Assembly: GCF_001713475.1 (NCBI RefSeq) | Contig: NZ_CP016499.1 | Location: forward strand, 682,001-746,000 | Source: Agrobacterium sp. RAC06 | GTDB lineage: Bacteria; Pseudomonadota; Alphaproteobacteria; Rhizobiales; Rhizobiaceae | DNA length: 64,000 bases | Direction of reading: 5' to 3' | Shown here: one piece after another, positions 9,094-18,565 of the stretch | Numbering within the stretch: the first letter of the stretch is position 1 | Layout of the letters: every line of letters starts with the position of its first letter | Notes under the pieces: generated by a model | Database searches by the model: none | Told to the model about the DNA's origin: nothing | Seen by the model: only the letters and a program-made list of their open reading frames with translations | Program-made: the position numbers and the translations under genes

Positions 9094-10006
9094 CGCATTC
9101 GATGGCAACCGTGTTCTGATTGTAGACGATTCCAGCGAGGCGCTCGCCATGCTCTCGGACGCCCTCAGCCTTGAGGGCCTTGAGGTGCACACCTCAAGCA
9201 GCGGAAGATCAGCCATTTCCATGGCCAATTTCAAAGTGCCTGACATCGTCTTGATGGACGCGATGATGCCTGGACTGGACGGTTTCGAGACCTGCAGGAT
9301 TCTGAAGGCGGCCCGCGGCTTCGAAGATCTGCCGGTAATCTTCATGACCGGGTATAACGAGAATGAGCATGTCGTGAAGGCGCTTGCATCAGGCGGCGTC
9401 GACTTTGTCGTCAAGCCGATCCGGCTCGATCAGCTCTTTGCCCGCATGCGTGTCCATCTGAGCAATTCTAAGCGCGCGCGGTCGGCCCGTCATGCTCTCG
9501 ATTCTACGGGGCGCTGGATTGTCGCTTGCGACACGAACGGGCTGATCGCCTGGTCGACACCCCAGGCATCGGATCTCTTGGCCAAGGTTGGTATACGGGC
9601 AGACACCAACAGCTATCTGCCGCTCGAAATCCTCTCCTGGCTGGCGGACGGCGCTTGCAATGATGTTGGCGGCAATCCGAACGTCTTTCATTACGCGCGG
9701 CTTGGCCACGACATTGAGTTTCGGCGCCTTTCGGACAGCGGGGACGACGAGATTTTGCTGCGGCTTGTCGACCGTCGTCGCGGCGCCGACGAGGAACAGC
9801 TTGCAAGGGCCTTCGGCGTGACACTGCGTGAGGCGGAGGTTCTCCTATGGGTGGCCCACGGAAAGTCAAACAAGGAAATTGCAGATATCCTGGACATGTC
9901 ACCGCGCACCGTAAACAAGCACATGGAGCAGATCTTCAACAAACTGGCCGTTGAGAAGCGGACCTCCGCCGCCACTCTGGCCGTGCGAGTGCTGTGGCGG
10001 GAATGA
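9086..10006 (+). CDS. Two-component response regulator, receiver plus LuxR-type HTH
   Basis: This is a DNA-binding response regulator of 306 residues. An N-terminal receiver (VLIVDDSSEA, phospho-Asp in IVLMDAMMPGLDGFE, Lys in FVVKPI) spans residues 1-125. A ~95-residue middle region resembles a degenerate PAS-type module (RWIVACDTNGLIAWSTPQ). The C-terminal LuxR/GerE helix-turn-helix has LREAEVLLWVAHGKSNKEIA and MSPRTVNKHMEQIFNKL. The ATG at 9086 overlaps the end of the sensor kinase by eight bases, so the two are translationally coupled and are almost certainly cognate partners. Targets are not shown; the divergent urt operon is the obvious candidate. Confidence 0.9.
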   Translation: MPDAFDGNRVLIVDDSSEALAMLSDALSLEGLEVHTSSSGRSAISMANFKVPDIVLMDAMMPGLDGFETCRILKAARGFEDLPVIFMTGYNENEHVVKALASGGVDFVVKPIRLDQLFARMRVHLSNSKRARSARHALDSTGRWIVACDTNGLIAWSTPQASDLLAKVGIRADTNSYLPLEILSWLADGACNDVGGNPNVFHYARLGHDIEFRRLSDSGDDEILLRLVDRRRGADEEQLARAFGVTLREAEVLLWVAHGKSNKEIADILDMSPRTVNKHMEQIFNKLAVEKRTSAATLAVRVLWRE

Positions 10007-10385
10007 TGAAAGAGCAACCATGAGTGCCATCAAACTGGCCCGCTGCCGGTTTCAAGGACATCGGGCTAAAGCGTTCCTGCTGAACCCGGAGAGCAGGAAT
10101 TCAAAGATGAATACTCACCCCGTGAGTCCAAGCTTGAAGCCGTGACGTTGCCGCGAGAACCTGGGGTCAGTGTTGCGCAGACCTCATGAACCTGATGTTC
10201 AAAAGGTGACCCGCGTTTCAGTCAACCACTGCCATCTGGCTCGACAAGTTGTCCGGCGTGTGGATAGTGTGAGGCCAGGCGGCTGGGAGGCGAGCCGAAC
10301 GCAGATCAGTGAAAGCCGCAGTATCGATCGCTCGTGCCATCGCATGAGCGATGCATAGGAATGTCCGAAGGTTGCAAAGACAGCT
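10007..10385. other. Intergenic region without a clear gene
   Basis: These 379 bases lie between the response regulator and the MHYT-LytTR gene. A 41-codon open frame from ATG 10020 has no good ribosome site and no recognisable sequence, so it is not called. The interval probably contains the promoter of the MHYT-LytTR gene, but no motif stands out. Confidence 0.4.
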
Positions 10386-11666
10386 ATGACGGAACTCACC
10401 ACATCGTTCAGCTATAGCCCGGTCCTCGTCGCCCTTTCAGTGGTGGTGGCAATTCAGGCGGGATACGTCGGCATCAGTCTCGCGCTTCTCATACCAGCCG
10501 CCTTTGCCAACCGACGCCGCCTCCTGATCGCAGGCTCGGCGATGACGCTCTCAGTCGGCATCTGGAGCATGCATTTCATCGGCATGCTGGCGATCACCAC
10601 CGCCGTCGCGATCGACTATGCCGTCGTACCCACGCTTCTCTCATTCCTCATTTGCTGTCTTGTCACGGGCGTCGCGATCTACCTTGCGAGCCTGCGATCG
10701 CAGCGCCTTCTAGTGATCGCCGCACTGCTCATGGGCATTGGCATCACCACAATGCACTATGTCGGCATGACGGCCGTGCATTCGGTATTTCATCTCACAC
10801 ACGATCCCGCCTACGCTCTGGCCAGTATAGCGATTGCCATCGCTGCGTCCGGCCTTGCGCTCTGGCTCGCCTTTTCCGCCGACAGGCGACCGCCACTGTT
10901 TCTCTGTGCCGTGGTGCTCGGCTGCGCAGTATCGGGTATGCACTATATGGCGATGGCAGGAACGACACTGCATCTGGCCGCTGCAGAGGTGGCAAACACG
11001 ACATCCTTGATGTCCGGCGACATACTGGCAGCCATTGTGAGCGTGGTCGCCTGTAGCATCTCGGCCGTGTTCATGCTGGCGCTGGTCCCAACAGAGCCGA
11101 AAGATACGCGCGGCGAGAACGCCTGGAACGCGGCACATGCTGTGCCAGACGCGCGCCCACCGGAAGGCCCCCAATCGGACATTACCCCAACGATCTCGCT
11201 AAATCCGGCCGAGCAGCACCTCATGCAGACCGCGACCGAACCCGGCCCGGTGGTGGCCGCAGTCGCTGCGTCGCCTGCCCCAATTCTGTCCGCAGACGAT
11301 CTCCTGCTGCCGATCGAAAGGAACGGCAAGCGTTTTCACATTGCAGCAGATGACATCGTTTCGGTTCATTCCAACGCGCATTACACCTATATCTTCAACG
11401 GTCGTGACGACCTTTTCTGCCCACTGTCGATCTCCGACATCGCAGCGCGCCTGCCCGAGACGATTTTTTCCCGGGTCCATCGCAGCTATATCGTGAACCT
11501 CTTATTCGTTGTCCGCATCAAGAAGACCGGTGACTCGGGCGTGGTCGAACTGGATACGCCGATCAGGCGTACGGTGCCTGTCAGTCGGTCGAGGCTGACA
11601 GGCTTTCGGTCTGAGCTCGCCGCCTTCAAAGCATCGAGAAGCGGCACCACCCCCGACTGTCGTTAG
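10386..11666 (+). CDS. coxC: MHYT-LytTR membrane-bound transcriptional regulator (CoxC-like)
   Basis: This 426-residue protein has a seven-helix MHYT domain at the N-terminus with three signature motifs: MHFIGM (62-67), MHYVGM (123-128) and MHYMAM (185-190). A Pro/Ala-rich linker (~230-315) leads to a LytTR DNA-binding domain (~318-413; DIVSVHSNAHYTYIF, FSRVHRSYIVNL). MHYT domains have been proposed to bind a metal and sense diatomic gases such as O2, CO or NO. CoxC and CoxH of the Oligotropha cox cluster have this architecture. Its position just before coxMSL and the LytTR-type repeats in the following gap indicate a CO-responsive regulator of the cox operon. The C/H assignment is by position only. 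Confidence 0.85.
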   Translation: MTELTTSFSYSPVLVALSVVVAIQAGYVGISLALLIPAAFANRRRLLIAGSAMTLSVGIWSMHFIGMLAITTAVAIDYAVVPTLLSFLICCLVTGVAIYLASLRSQRLLVIAALLMGIGITTMHYVGMTAVHSVFHLTHDPAYALASIAIAIAASGLALWLAFSADRRPPLFLCAVVLGCAVSGMHYMAMAGTTLHLAAAEVANTTSLMSGDILAAIVSVVACSISAVFMLALVPTEPKDTRGENAWNAAHAVPDARPPEGPQSDITPTISLNPAEQHLMQTATEPGPVVAAVAASPAPILSADDLLLPIERNGKRFHIAADDIVSVHSNAHYTYIFNGRDDLFCPLSISDIAARLPETIFSRVHRSYIVNLLFVVRIKKTGDSGVVELDTPIRRTVPVSRSRLTGFRSELAAFKASRSGTTPDCR

Positions 11667-11681
11667 GTCAATTCTCCTGCC

Positions 11682-11732
11682 GCATTTCGTGCGCAACTCG
11701 CTGCATTTCGTGCAAATGGAGGCGTTTTGGTG
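11682..11732 (+). promoter_or_regulatory. Tandem direct repeats, putative LytTR operator for coxM
   Basis: Two identical 11-base repeats GCATTTCGTGC lie at 11682-11692 and 11703-11713, a period of 21 bases or two helical turns. A third, imperfect core TTTGGTG (against TTTCGTG) follows at 11726-11732, 20 bases on. LytTR proteins, including the CO sensor RcoM, are known to bind such direct repeats on one DNA face; the TTnnnG core reported for RcoM sites is present in each copy. The location, between a LytTR gene and coxM with ~110 bases left to the coxM start, fits an activator site. Repeats are seen; the bound protein is inferred. Confidence 0.6.
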
Positions 11733-11842
11733 TGCTTGCCATTGTTTGGCGGCAACATTCATCGCCTGCTGTGCTGACTCGTCAGAGGCCAAGGAGGTTC
11801 GGCCTTTAATGATGCGAGACGAAGCTTTGGGAGGAGCGACGG

Positions 11843-12709
11843 ATGATACCTGGCACGTTCGATTACCATCGGCCAACGACAGTCGAAAGCGCTGTCGCAT
11901 TGTTGATGCAACTCGGCGAGGATGCCCGGCCGCTGGCCGGCGGTCACAGCCTGATACCGCTGATGAAGACACGGCTGGCAGCGCCTGAGCATCTCGTTGA
12001 TCTCACCGCTATCGAGGGGTTGCGTCGCCTGGAAGTGGTCGGCACTGATGTGATCATCGGGGCGATGACAACACAGCATTCGGTCATCACCAGCACCTTG
12101 CTCGCAGACCTCGTTCCAATCCTTCGCGAGACAGCCCTCGTCATTGCCGACCCACAGATCCGCTACAAGGGCACGATCGGCGGCAATTGCGCCAACGGTG
12201 ATCCCGGCAATGACATGCCGGCTCTGATGCAGTGTCTTGGAGCCAGCTACCAGCTGACCGGCACCGGTGGCAGCCGCCAGGTTCCGGCGCGGGATTTCTA
12301 TCTCGGTGCCTATGAGACCGCTCTGGAACCTGGCGAAATCCTGACCGAGATCCGCATTCCGGTGCCGCCTGCCGGTCATGGCTACGGCTATGAAAAGCTC
12401 AAGCGCAAGGTTGGAGACTATGCGGCGGCGGCGGCGGCAGTGGTGATCACCATGGCGGGAGGCACCTGCACCAGTGCCTCCATCGGCCTGACGAATGTGT
12501 CCGAAACGCCGCTCTGGGCGTCCGAGGCAGCTGGCATTCTGGTTGGCAGCACGCTCGATGCGGCAACAGTCAATGCGGCAGTCGCTGCGGCCGAGGCCAT
12601 CACCAATCCGGCCTCCGATATGCGTGGGCCTGCCGAATACCGCACCAAGATGGCCGGTATCATGCTGCGCCGGGCACTCGAGCGGGCACAGACCCGCGCC
12701 AAGGGTTGA
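11843..12709 (+). CDS. coxM: Aerobic carbon monoxide dehydrogenase, medium (FAD) subunit CoxM
   Basis: This is the FAD subunit of the CoxLMS molybdenum-copper CO dehydrogenase, passing electrons from the iron-sulfur subunit to the quinone pool. At 288 residues it has the FAD motifs AGGHS (32-36) and TIGGN (111-115), the same spacing as CoxM of Oligotropha, and the C-terminal CO_deh_flav_C domain ([18 protein letters not shown]). GGGAGGAG lies six bases before the ATG. It is first in coxMSLDEFG, with coxS starting ten bases after its stop. Confidence 0.95.
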   Translation: MIPGTFDYHRPTTVESAVALLMQLGEDARPLAGGHSLIPLMKTRLAAPEHLVDLTAIEGLRRLEVVGTDVIIGAMTTQHSVITSTLLADLVPILRETALVIADPQIRYKGTIGGNCANGDPGNDMPALMQCLGASYQLTGTGGSRQVPARDFYLGAYETALEPGEILTEIRIPVPPAGHGYGYEKLKRKVGDYAAAAAAVVITMAGGTCTSASIGLTNVSETPLWASEAAGILVGSTLDAATVNAAVAAAEAITNPASDMRGPAEYRTKMAGIMLRRALERAQTRAKG

Positions 12710-12719
12710 GGGGGAAACA

Positions 12720-13220
12720 ATGACAAAATCGCATATCAAAGTCACGATCAATGGCAAGGCTGTCGAGGCTCTCGTCGAGCCGCGCACGCTGCTGATCCAC
12801 TTCCTGCGCGAGCAGCAGAACCTGACGGGCGCCCATATCGGCTGCGACACCGGCCATTGTGGGGCCTGCACGGTCGATATGGACGACATGTCGGTGAAGA
12901 GCTGCATGACCTTCGCCGTCCAGGCCGATGGCGCCAGCATCACCACGATTGAAGGCGTCGCCAATCCGGACGGAACGCTCAGCGCTCTGCAGGAGGGCTT
13001 CCGCATGATGCACGGCCTGCAATGCGGATACTGCACGCCGGGCATGATCTTGCGCGCCCATCGTCTTCTTCAGGAAAACGCCAATCCGACCGAGGAGGAA
13101 ATTCGCTACGGCATCGCCGGCAATCTCTGTCGTTGCACCGGCTATGTGAACATCGTCAAGGCCATCCAGTATGCGGCGGCCAAGATCAATGGAACACCGT
13201 TTCAGGAGGCCGCGGAATGA
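12720..13220 (+). CDS. coxS: Aerobic carbon monoxide dehydrogenase, small (2Fe-2S) subunit CoxS
   Basis: This is the iron-sulfur subunit of CO dehydrogenase, 166 residues. The plant-type [2Fe-2S] Cys set is in [12 protein letters not shown] (about 41-52) with its fourth Cys in KSCMTF. The second cluster is bound by QCGYCTPGM (about 100) and NLCRCTGY (about 137). Start ATG 12720 follows GAGGGGGAA. The stop TGA overlaps the coxL ATG (ATGA at 13217-13220), implying coupled translation and balanced stoichiometry. Confidence 0.95.
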   Translation: MTKSHIKVTINGKAVEALVEPRTLLIHFLREQQNLTGAHIGCDTGHCGACTVDMDDMSVKSCMTFAVQADGASITTIEGVANPDGTLSALQEGFRMMHGLQCGYCTPGMILRAHRLLQENANPTEEEIRYGIAGNLCRCTGYVNIVKAIQYAAAKINGTPFQEAAE

Positions 13221-15646
13221 ACGAGCAAGTCAAGATTGACACCGATCGTGCCGAGCGGACCGAAAAGCTGCAGGGCATGGGCTGCAAGCGCAAGCGCGTC
13301 GAGGACATCCGCTTTACGCAAGGCAAGGGCTCCTATGTCGACGACCTGAAACTGCCGGGCATGTTGTTCGGCGATTTCGTCCGGTCGCCCCACGCGCATG
13401 CGCGCATCGTCAGCATCGACACGTCGCGCGCCAAGGCGCTGCCGGGGGTGATTGCGGTGCTGACAGCTGCCGATCTGAAGCCGCTTGGCCTGCACTACAT
13501 GCCGACGCTTGCCGGCGACGTCCAGGCGGTTCTGGCTGAAGAGAAAGTGCTGTTCCAGAACCAGGAAGTCGCCTTCGTCATCGCCGAGGATCGCTACATC
13601 GCCTCTGATGCGACCGAACTTGTTGATGTCGTCTATGAGGCGCTGCCCTGCATCGTCGACCCGTTCAAGGCCATGCTCCCGGATGCGCCGATCCTGCGCG
13701 AAGACATCAAGGACAAGATGGTTGGCGCCCACGGACCGCGCAAACATCCCAACCACATCTTCGAATGGCAGATCGGCGACAGACAAGCGACAGACGATGT
13801 TTTTGCCAAGGCGGATGTGACGATCAAGGAAATGCTGGTCGACCACCGCACCCATCCGTCGCCGCTCGAAACCTGCCAGTCGGTCGCCTCGTTCGACAAG
13901 GTCAAGGGCGAACTGACGCTCTGGGGTACCTTCCAGGCACCGCATGTCATCCGCACGGTCGTCTCGCTGATCTCCGGCCTGCCGGAACACAAGATCCACG
14001 TGATCGCGCCGGATATCGGCGGTGGCTTCGGCAACAAGGTCGGCGCCTATGCCGGCTATGTCTGCTCTGTCGTCGGCTCGATTGTACTGGGTGTGCCGGT
14101 CAAATGGGTGGAAGACCGGATGGAGAACCTCTCCACCACATCCTTTGCCCGCGACTATCACATGACCACGGAACTGGCCGCCACCAAGGACGGCAAGATC
14201 CTCGGCATGCGGGTGCATGTGCTGGCCGATCACGGTGCCTTCGATGCCTGCGCCGACCCGTCCAAATGGCCGGCCGGCTTCATGAACATCTGCACCGGCT
14301 CTTATGACATCCCGGTGGCACATCTGGCCGTCGATGGTGTCTATACCAACAAGGCGTCCGGCGGTGTCGCCTATCGCTGTTCGTTCCGGGTAACGGAGGC
14401 GGTGTTTGCCATCGAGCGCGCCATCGAAGTGCTGGCCCAGAAACTCGGCATGGATGCCGCGGAGCTGCGGATCAAGAATTTCATCAAGGCCGAGCAGTTT
14501 CCCTATCACTCGGCGCTCGGCTGGGAATATGACAGCGGCGACTATCACACCGCCATGAAGAAGGCGATGGACGCCATCGACTATAAGGCCCTGCGTGCCG
14601 AGCAGGCGGAAAAACGCGAGGCATTCAAACGCGGCGAAACGCGCGAGTTGATGGGCATCGGCATTTCGTTCTTCACCGAAATTGTCGGCGCGGGACCGGC
14701 CAAGAACTGCGACATTCTCGGCATCGCGATGTTCGATTCCGCTGAGATCCGCATCCATCCGACCGGCTCCGTGATTGCCCGGATGGGCACCAAGAGCCAG
14801 GGGCAAGGGCATGAGACGACCTATGCCCAGATCATCGCCACCGAACTTGGCATTCCCGCCGACGACATCATGATCGAGGAAGGCAATACCGATACCGCAC
14901 CTTATGGTCTCGGCACCTACGGCTCCCGCTCAACCCCGGTTGCCGGCGCTGCAACCGCAGTGGCTGCCCGCAAGATCAAGGCCAAGGCCCAGATGATCGC
15001 CGCCCATATGCTCGAAGTGCATGAGGGCGATCTGGAGTGGGATATCGACCGCTTCCGCGTCAAGGGCCTGCCAGAGAAGTTCAAGACGATGAAGGAGATC
15101 GCCTGGTCGGCCTATAATGCCCCGCCGCCGAACCTCGAGCCCGGTCTGGAGGCGGTCAACTATTACGAGCCGCCCAACATGACCTATCCCTTCGGCGCCT
15201 ATTTCTGCGTCATGGATATCGACGTCGATACGGGTGTGGCCAAGACGCGGCGCTTCTACGCGCTGGACGATTGCGGCACGCGCATCAATCCCATGATCAT
15301 CGAGGGACAGGTGCATGGCGGGCTGACGGAAGCCTTTGCCTGTGCCATGGGCCAGGAGATCCGCTACGACGAGATGGGCAATGTCATGGGGGCGTCCTTC
15401 ATGGACTTCTTCCTGCCGACCGCCGTCGAGACGCCGCATTGGGAGACGGACTTTACCGTCACGCCCTCGCCGCATCATCCGATCGGTGCCAAGGGCGTCG
15501 GTGAAAGCCCGCATGTCGGCGGCGTGCCGTGCTTCTCCAATGCGGTCAACGACGCCTATGCCTTCCTCGATGCCGGCCATATCCAGATGCCGCATGATGC
15601 CTGGCGGCTGTGGAAGGTCGGCGAACGTCTCGGGTTGCACGGGTAA
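13217..15646 (+). CDS. coxL: Aerobic carbon monoxide dehydrogenase, large (molybdopterin) subunit CoxL, form I
   Basis: This is the catalytic subunit oxidising CO to CO2 at a Mo-S-Cu centre with molybdopterin cytosine dinucleotide. At 809 residues it carries the form I active-site motif AYRCSFR at 385-391. The copper-binding Cys is residue 388 and the catalytic Glu of GVGESP is residue 763, the same numbers as in Oligotropha carboxidovorans CoxL. This separates it from form II (AYRGAGR) proteins, whose CO activity is doubtful. The MoCo-binding GGGFG and QGQGHET segments are present. Start ATG 13217 overlaps the coxS stop; homology begins at this Met although the frame is open further upstream. 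Confidence 0.97.
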   Translation: MNEQVKIDTDRAERTEKLQGMGCKRKRVEDIRFTQGKGSYVDDLKLPGMLFGDFVRSPHAHARIVSIDTSRAKALPGVIAVLTAADLKPLGLHYMPTLAGDVQAVLAEEKVLFQNQEVAFVIAEDRYIASDATELVDVVYEALPCIVDPFKAMLPDAPILREDIKDKMVGAHGPRKHPNHIFEWQIGDRQATDDVFAKADVTIKEMLVDHRTHPSPLETCQSVASFDKVKGELTLWGTFQAPHVIRTVVSLISGLPEHKIHVIAPDIGGGFGNKVGAYAGYVCSVVGSIVLGVPVKWVEDRMENLSTTSFARDYHMTTELAATKDGKILGMRVHVLADHGAFDACADPSKWPAGFMNICTGSYDIPVAHLAVDGVYTNKASGGVAYRCSFRVTEAVFAIERAIEVLAQKLGMDAAELRIKNFIKAEQFPYHSALGWEYDSGDYHTAMKKAMDAIDYKALRAEQAEKREAFKRGETRELMGIGISFFTEIVGAGPAKNCDILGIAMFDSAEIRIHPTGSVIARMGTKSQGQGHETTYAQIIATELGIPADDIMIEEGNTDTAPYGLGTYGSRSTPVAGAATAVAARKIKAKAQMIAAHMLEVHEGDLEWDIDRFRVKGLPEKFKTMKEIAWSAYNAPPPNLEPGLEAVNYYEPPNMTYPFGAYFCVMDIDVDTGVAKTRRFYALDDCGTRINPMIIEGQVHGGLTEAFACAMGQEIRYDEMGNVMGASFMDFFLPTAVETPHWETDFTVTPSPHHPIGAKGVGESPHVGGVPCFSNAVNDAYAFLDAGHIQMPHDAWRLWKVGERLGLHG

Positions 15647-15660
15647 GTACGGATCAGTCA

Positions 15661-16542
15661 ATGGCAGTGACACTTCCTCAGGAGAAGATTGCCGCGCAGA
15701 TGGCCGCGGTCGGGTATGTGCCCGATCGCGACCTGTCGACCGCGCTATGGCTGATGGACAGCCTGTCACGGCCGCTGCTTCTGGAAGGCGAGGCAGGTGT
15801 CGGCAAGACGGAGGTCGCACGCGCCCTGGCGCTGGCGCATGAAACAAAACTGATCCGGTTGCAATGCTATGAAGGGCTGGACCAGAGTTCGGCCCTCTAT
15901 GAATGGAATTACCAGCGGCAGTTGCTGGCGATCAAGGCGCGCGAAGGCATCAATGCCGACGAGGTCGAAGAGGCGATCTTCTCCGAAAAATACCTGCTTG
16001 AGCGGCCTCTGCTGGCCGCCATCCGGCAGGCAAAGGCACCGGTTCTGCTGATCGACGAGGTTGATCGGGCAGACGAGGAGTTCGAGGCCTTTCTTCTGGA
16101 GCTTCTATCGGATTTCCAGGTGTCGATACCGGAACTCGGGACGATTACGGCGACGACCATTCCGCGGGTTATCCTGACCAGCAACGGAACCCGCGAGTTG
16201 TCCGACGCGCTCAGGCGCCGGTGCCTCTACCACTACGTCGATTTTCCTGATGTCGACCGCGAGGCGCGGATCATCCTGTCGCGACTGCCGGGCATTGATG
16301 CGGCGCTGGCCTTGCAGATCGCTTCGATGGTCGGCCTCATCCGCAAGGAGGACCTGCGCAAGACACCGGGTGTCGCCGAAACGCTCGATTGGGCCGCAAC
16401 GCTTGCCGGCCTCGATATCCGGCATCTGCATGACGAGCCCGAGGCGGTGCATGAGACCTTGATGTGTCTGATCAAGACAGCGGAGGACAAGGCCCGCATG
16501 TCGCGCCAGGTTACCGAGCGACTGCTCGGAAGGGTGGCGTGA
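15661..16542 (+). CDS. coxD: MoxR-type AAA+ ATPase CoxD (CO dehydrogenase maturation)
   Basis: This is an AAA+ chaperone-like ATPase of the MoxR family, 293 residues. It has Walker A GEAGVGKT (43-50), Walker B VLLIDEVDRADEEF (about 119-132) and a sensor region ILTSNGTRELSDALRRRC. In Oligotropha, CoxD acts with CoxE and CoxF to insert sulfur and copper into the CoxL active site. ATG 15661 lies 15 bases after the coxL stop; an upstream in-frame extension overlaps coxL and is not conserved-looking. CoxE follows after a single base. Confidence 0.93.
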   Translation: MAVTLPQEKIAAQMAAVGYVPDRDLSTALWLMDSLSRPLLLEGEAGVGKTEVARALALAHETKLIRLQCYEGLDQSSALYEWNYQRQLLAIKAREGINADEVEEAIFSEKYLLERPLLAAIRQAKAPVLLIDEVDRADEEFEAFLLELLSDFQVSIPELGTITATTIPRVILTSNGTRELSDALRRRCLYHYVDFPDVDREARIILSRLPGIDAALALQIASMVGLIRKEDLRKTPGVAETLDWAATLAGLDIRHLHDEPEAVHETLMCLIKTAEDKARMSRQVTERLLGRVA

Positions 16543-16543
16543 G

Positions 16544-17731
16544 ATGAGCGCGCTGCGGATGGCCGAGCCAGATCTGGGCGACTTGATGCGGACGAAGCTC
16601 TCCGGCTTCGTTGCGACGCTGCGCGACAATGGTTTCATTGTCGGTCTTGCGGAATATCGCGACGCGCTCACTGTGATGAGCGGCGACAGCGCCAGCCGTC
16701 CGTCGCGGCTGCGTCCGGCACTCCGATCGCTCTTCTGCAGCCGACATTCCGACTGGACGATGTTCGATGAGATTTTTGATGCCTTCTGGCTAAAACGGGG
16801 CATGAAATCTGCCACGCGGATGTCGGGCGCACCGCAAAAGGCCCCTGACGGGGTGCAGGCGGCCGCGTCCGGAGCGCGCGGTCAGGGGGCCCAAGAACAC
16901 GCGGATCATGTCCAGCGTGGTCAGGGTGAAGAGGCTTTCGAGACCGGCGAAACCCGGCGTGAGGGCGCGTCCCGCGCCGAGTTCATCGGCAAGACCGACT
17001 TCCGGCACCTGACGCATCCGGACGATCTCGCCGAGGCGCATCGCCTGGCGGAACGCCTCGCCGTTTCGATGCGTGCGCGCATCACGCGGCGCATGCGGGC
17101 ACGGCGCCAAGGCCAGCGGCTTGATCTCAGGCGCACGATCCACAAGAGCATCGCGAATGGCGGCACGCCGATACAGTTGGTGTTTCGGAAGCGGCTGGAA
17201 AAACCGCTGCGGCTGGTCGTGCTTCTCGACGGTTCCGGCTCGATGAGCCTCTACTCGGCGGTGTTCCTGCGCTTCATGCATGGCGTGCTCGACGCATTTC
17301 GCGAGGCCGAGGCATTCCTCTTTCACACGCGCCTCGTTCATATCGCGCCGGCGCTGCGGGAGCGCGATCCGCAGCGTGCCGTCGAGCGGATGGCGCTGAT
17401 GGGCCAGGGAAGCGGCGGCGGAACCCGCATCGGCGACAGTCTTGCAACCTTCAACAGATGGCATGCGAAACGCTGTATCCATTCGCGCACCTGCGTGATG
17501 ATCGTGTCTGATGGTTACGACACGGGGCCGGCTGAGCGGCTGGGCGACGAGATGCGGGCGCTCCGGCGGCGGTGCCGGCGGATCGCATGGCTGAACCCGA
17601 TGATCGGCTGGCAGGACTATGCCCCGGAGGCGGCCGGTATGAAGGCGGCGCTTCCTTACGTCGATCTCTTTGCGCCGGCTCACAACCTGGAGAGCCTCAA
17701 GGCGCTCGAACCCTATCTGGCGAGGATCTGA
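16544..17731 (+). CDS. coxE: VWA-domain protein CoxE (CO dehydrogenase maturation)
   Basis: This is a von Willebrand factor A protein of 395 residues, the partner of the MoxR ATPase CoxD. The MIDAS motif DGSGSMS begins at Asp229, with the later MIDAS threonine in GGGTRIGD and the Asp in IVSDGYD. The N-terminal half (LGDLMRTKLSGFVATLRDNG) is the CoxE family domain, followed by a low-complexity charged linker (about 95-140). It starts one base after coxD and ends three bases before coxF. It is presumably peripheral to the inner membrane and needed for assembly of the copper-sulfur centre. Confidence 0.92.
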   Translation: MSALRMAEPDLGDLMRTKLSGFVATLRDNGFIVGLAEYRDALTVMSGDSASRPSRLRPALRSLFCSRHSDWTMFDEIFDAFWLKRGMKSATRMSGAPQKAPDGVQAAASGARGQGAQEHADHVQRGQGEEAFETGETRREGASRAEFIGKTDFRHLTHPDDLAEAHRLAERLAVSMRARITRRMRARRQGQRLDLRRTIHKSIANGGTPIQLVFRKRLEKPLRLVVLLDGSGSMSLYSAVFLRFMHGVLDAFREAEAFLFHTRLVHIAPALRERDPQRAVERMALMGQGSGGGTRIGDSLATFNRWHAKRCIHSRTCVMIVSDGYDTGPAERLGDEMRALRRRCRRIAWLNPMIGWQDYAPEAAGMKAALPYVDLFAPAHNLESLKALEPYLARI

Positions 17732-17733
17732 GC

Positions 17734-18552
17734 ATGCAGGACACCTCCGATATTCTCGATCTGGTCAGTCAGACCAAGGCGCGTGGAGAGCCCTTTGCCA
17801 TTGCAACGGTCGTCCGCACCGTCTCGGTTACGGCTGCCAAGGCGGGTGCCAAGGCTGTGGTCTTGGCAGACGGTAGCATCTCTGCCGGCTGGATCGGCGG
17901 CGGTTGCGCCCGTGGTGCCGTGCTGAAGGCTGCGGGTGAGGCCATCCGCGACGGTCAGCCTCGCCTGATCAGCATCCAGCCGAAAGACCTGCTTGAGGTG
18001 CAACAGGTCAAACCCGGCGACATGAAGGACGGCGTGTTCTACGCCCGCAACATGTGCCCGAGCCAGGGCACGATGGATGTGTTCGTCGAACCCGTCCTGC
18101 CGCGCCCGCACCTTGCTATTCTTGGCGCCTCTCCGGTGGCTGTGGCCCTTGCCGATATCGCCCGGCGCATGGGGTTCTTCGTCACGATCTGCGCGCCGCA
18201 GGCCGATCATGCCGCGTTTGGCATCACGGACCGGATGGTCGATGGTTTCGACCTCCCAACCGACGGCTCACAGCAAGGATATATTGTCATTGCGACCCAG
18301 GGACGCGGTGATAGCGCAGCGCTGAAGGCGGTTCTTGGCATCCAAAGCCGCTATACCGGCTTCGTCGGTTCGCGCAAGAAATTTGCGGCGCTGAGACGCG
18401 ACCTGGAAGGCGACGGGATCGATGCCAGAGCGTTGGACGACATTCACTCGCCGGCAGGCCTCGACCTCGGCTCCATTACACCAGACGAAATTGCCTTCTC
18501 GATCGTCGCGGAAATGATCGAGATCAGGCGACGCGGCCAAAGAAACGCATAA
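17734..18552 (+). CDS. coxF: XdhC/CoxI-family maturation protein CoxF
   Basis: This 272-residue protein has an N-terminal XdhC_CoxI domain (ISAGWIGGGCARGAVLKAAGEA near residues 48-70) and a C-terminal Rossmann-like XdhC_C domain (LAILGASPVAVALADIARRMGF, TGFVGSRKKFAALRRDL). XdhC proteins bind molybdenum cofactor and help load or sulfurate it in molybdenum hydroxylases; CoxF is the CO dehydrogenase version. ATG 17734 lies two bases after the coxE stop and was preferred over upstream in-frame sequence inside coxE. Confidence 0.92.
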   Translation: MQDTSDILDLVSQTKARGEPFAIATVVRTVSVTAAKAGAKAVVLADGSISAGWIGGGCARGAVLKAAGEAIRDGQPRLISIQPKDLLEVQQVKPGDMKDGVFYARNMCPSQGTMDVFVEPVLPRPHLAILGASPVAVALADIARRMGFFVTICAPQADHAAFGITDRMVDGFDLPTDGSQQGYIVIATQGRGDSAALKAVLGIQSRYTGFVGSRKKFAALRRDLEGDGIDARALDDIHSPAGLDLGSITPDEIAFSIVAEMIEIRRRGQRNA

Positions 18553-18565
18553 TGGGAGAACAATC

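Noticed and set aside
10020..10145. 41-codon frame after the response regulator
   Set aside because: No good ribosome site, no hydrophobic or conserved-looking pattern and no paralogue.
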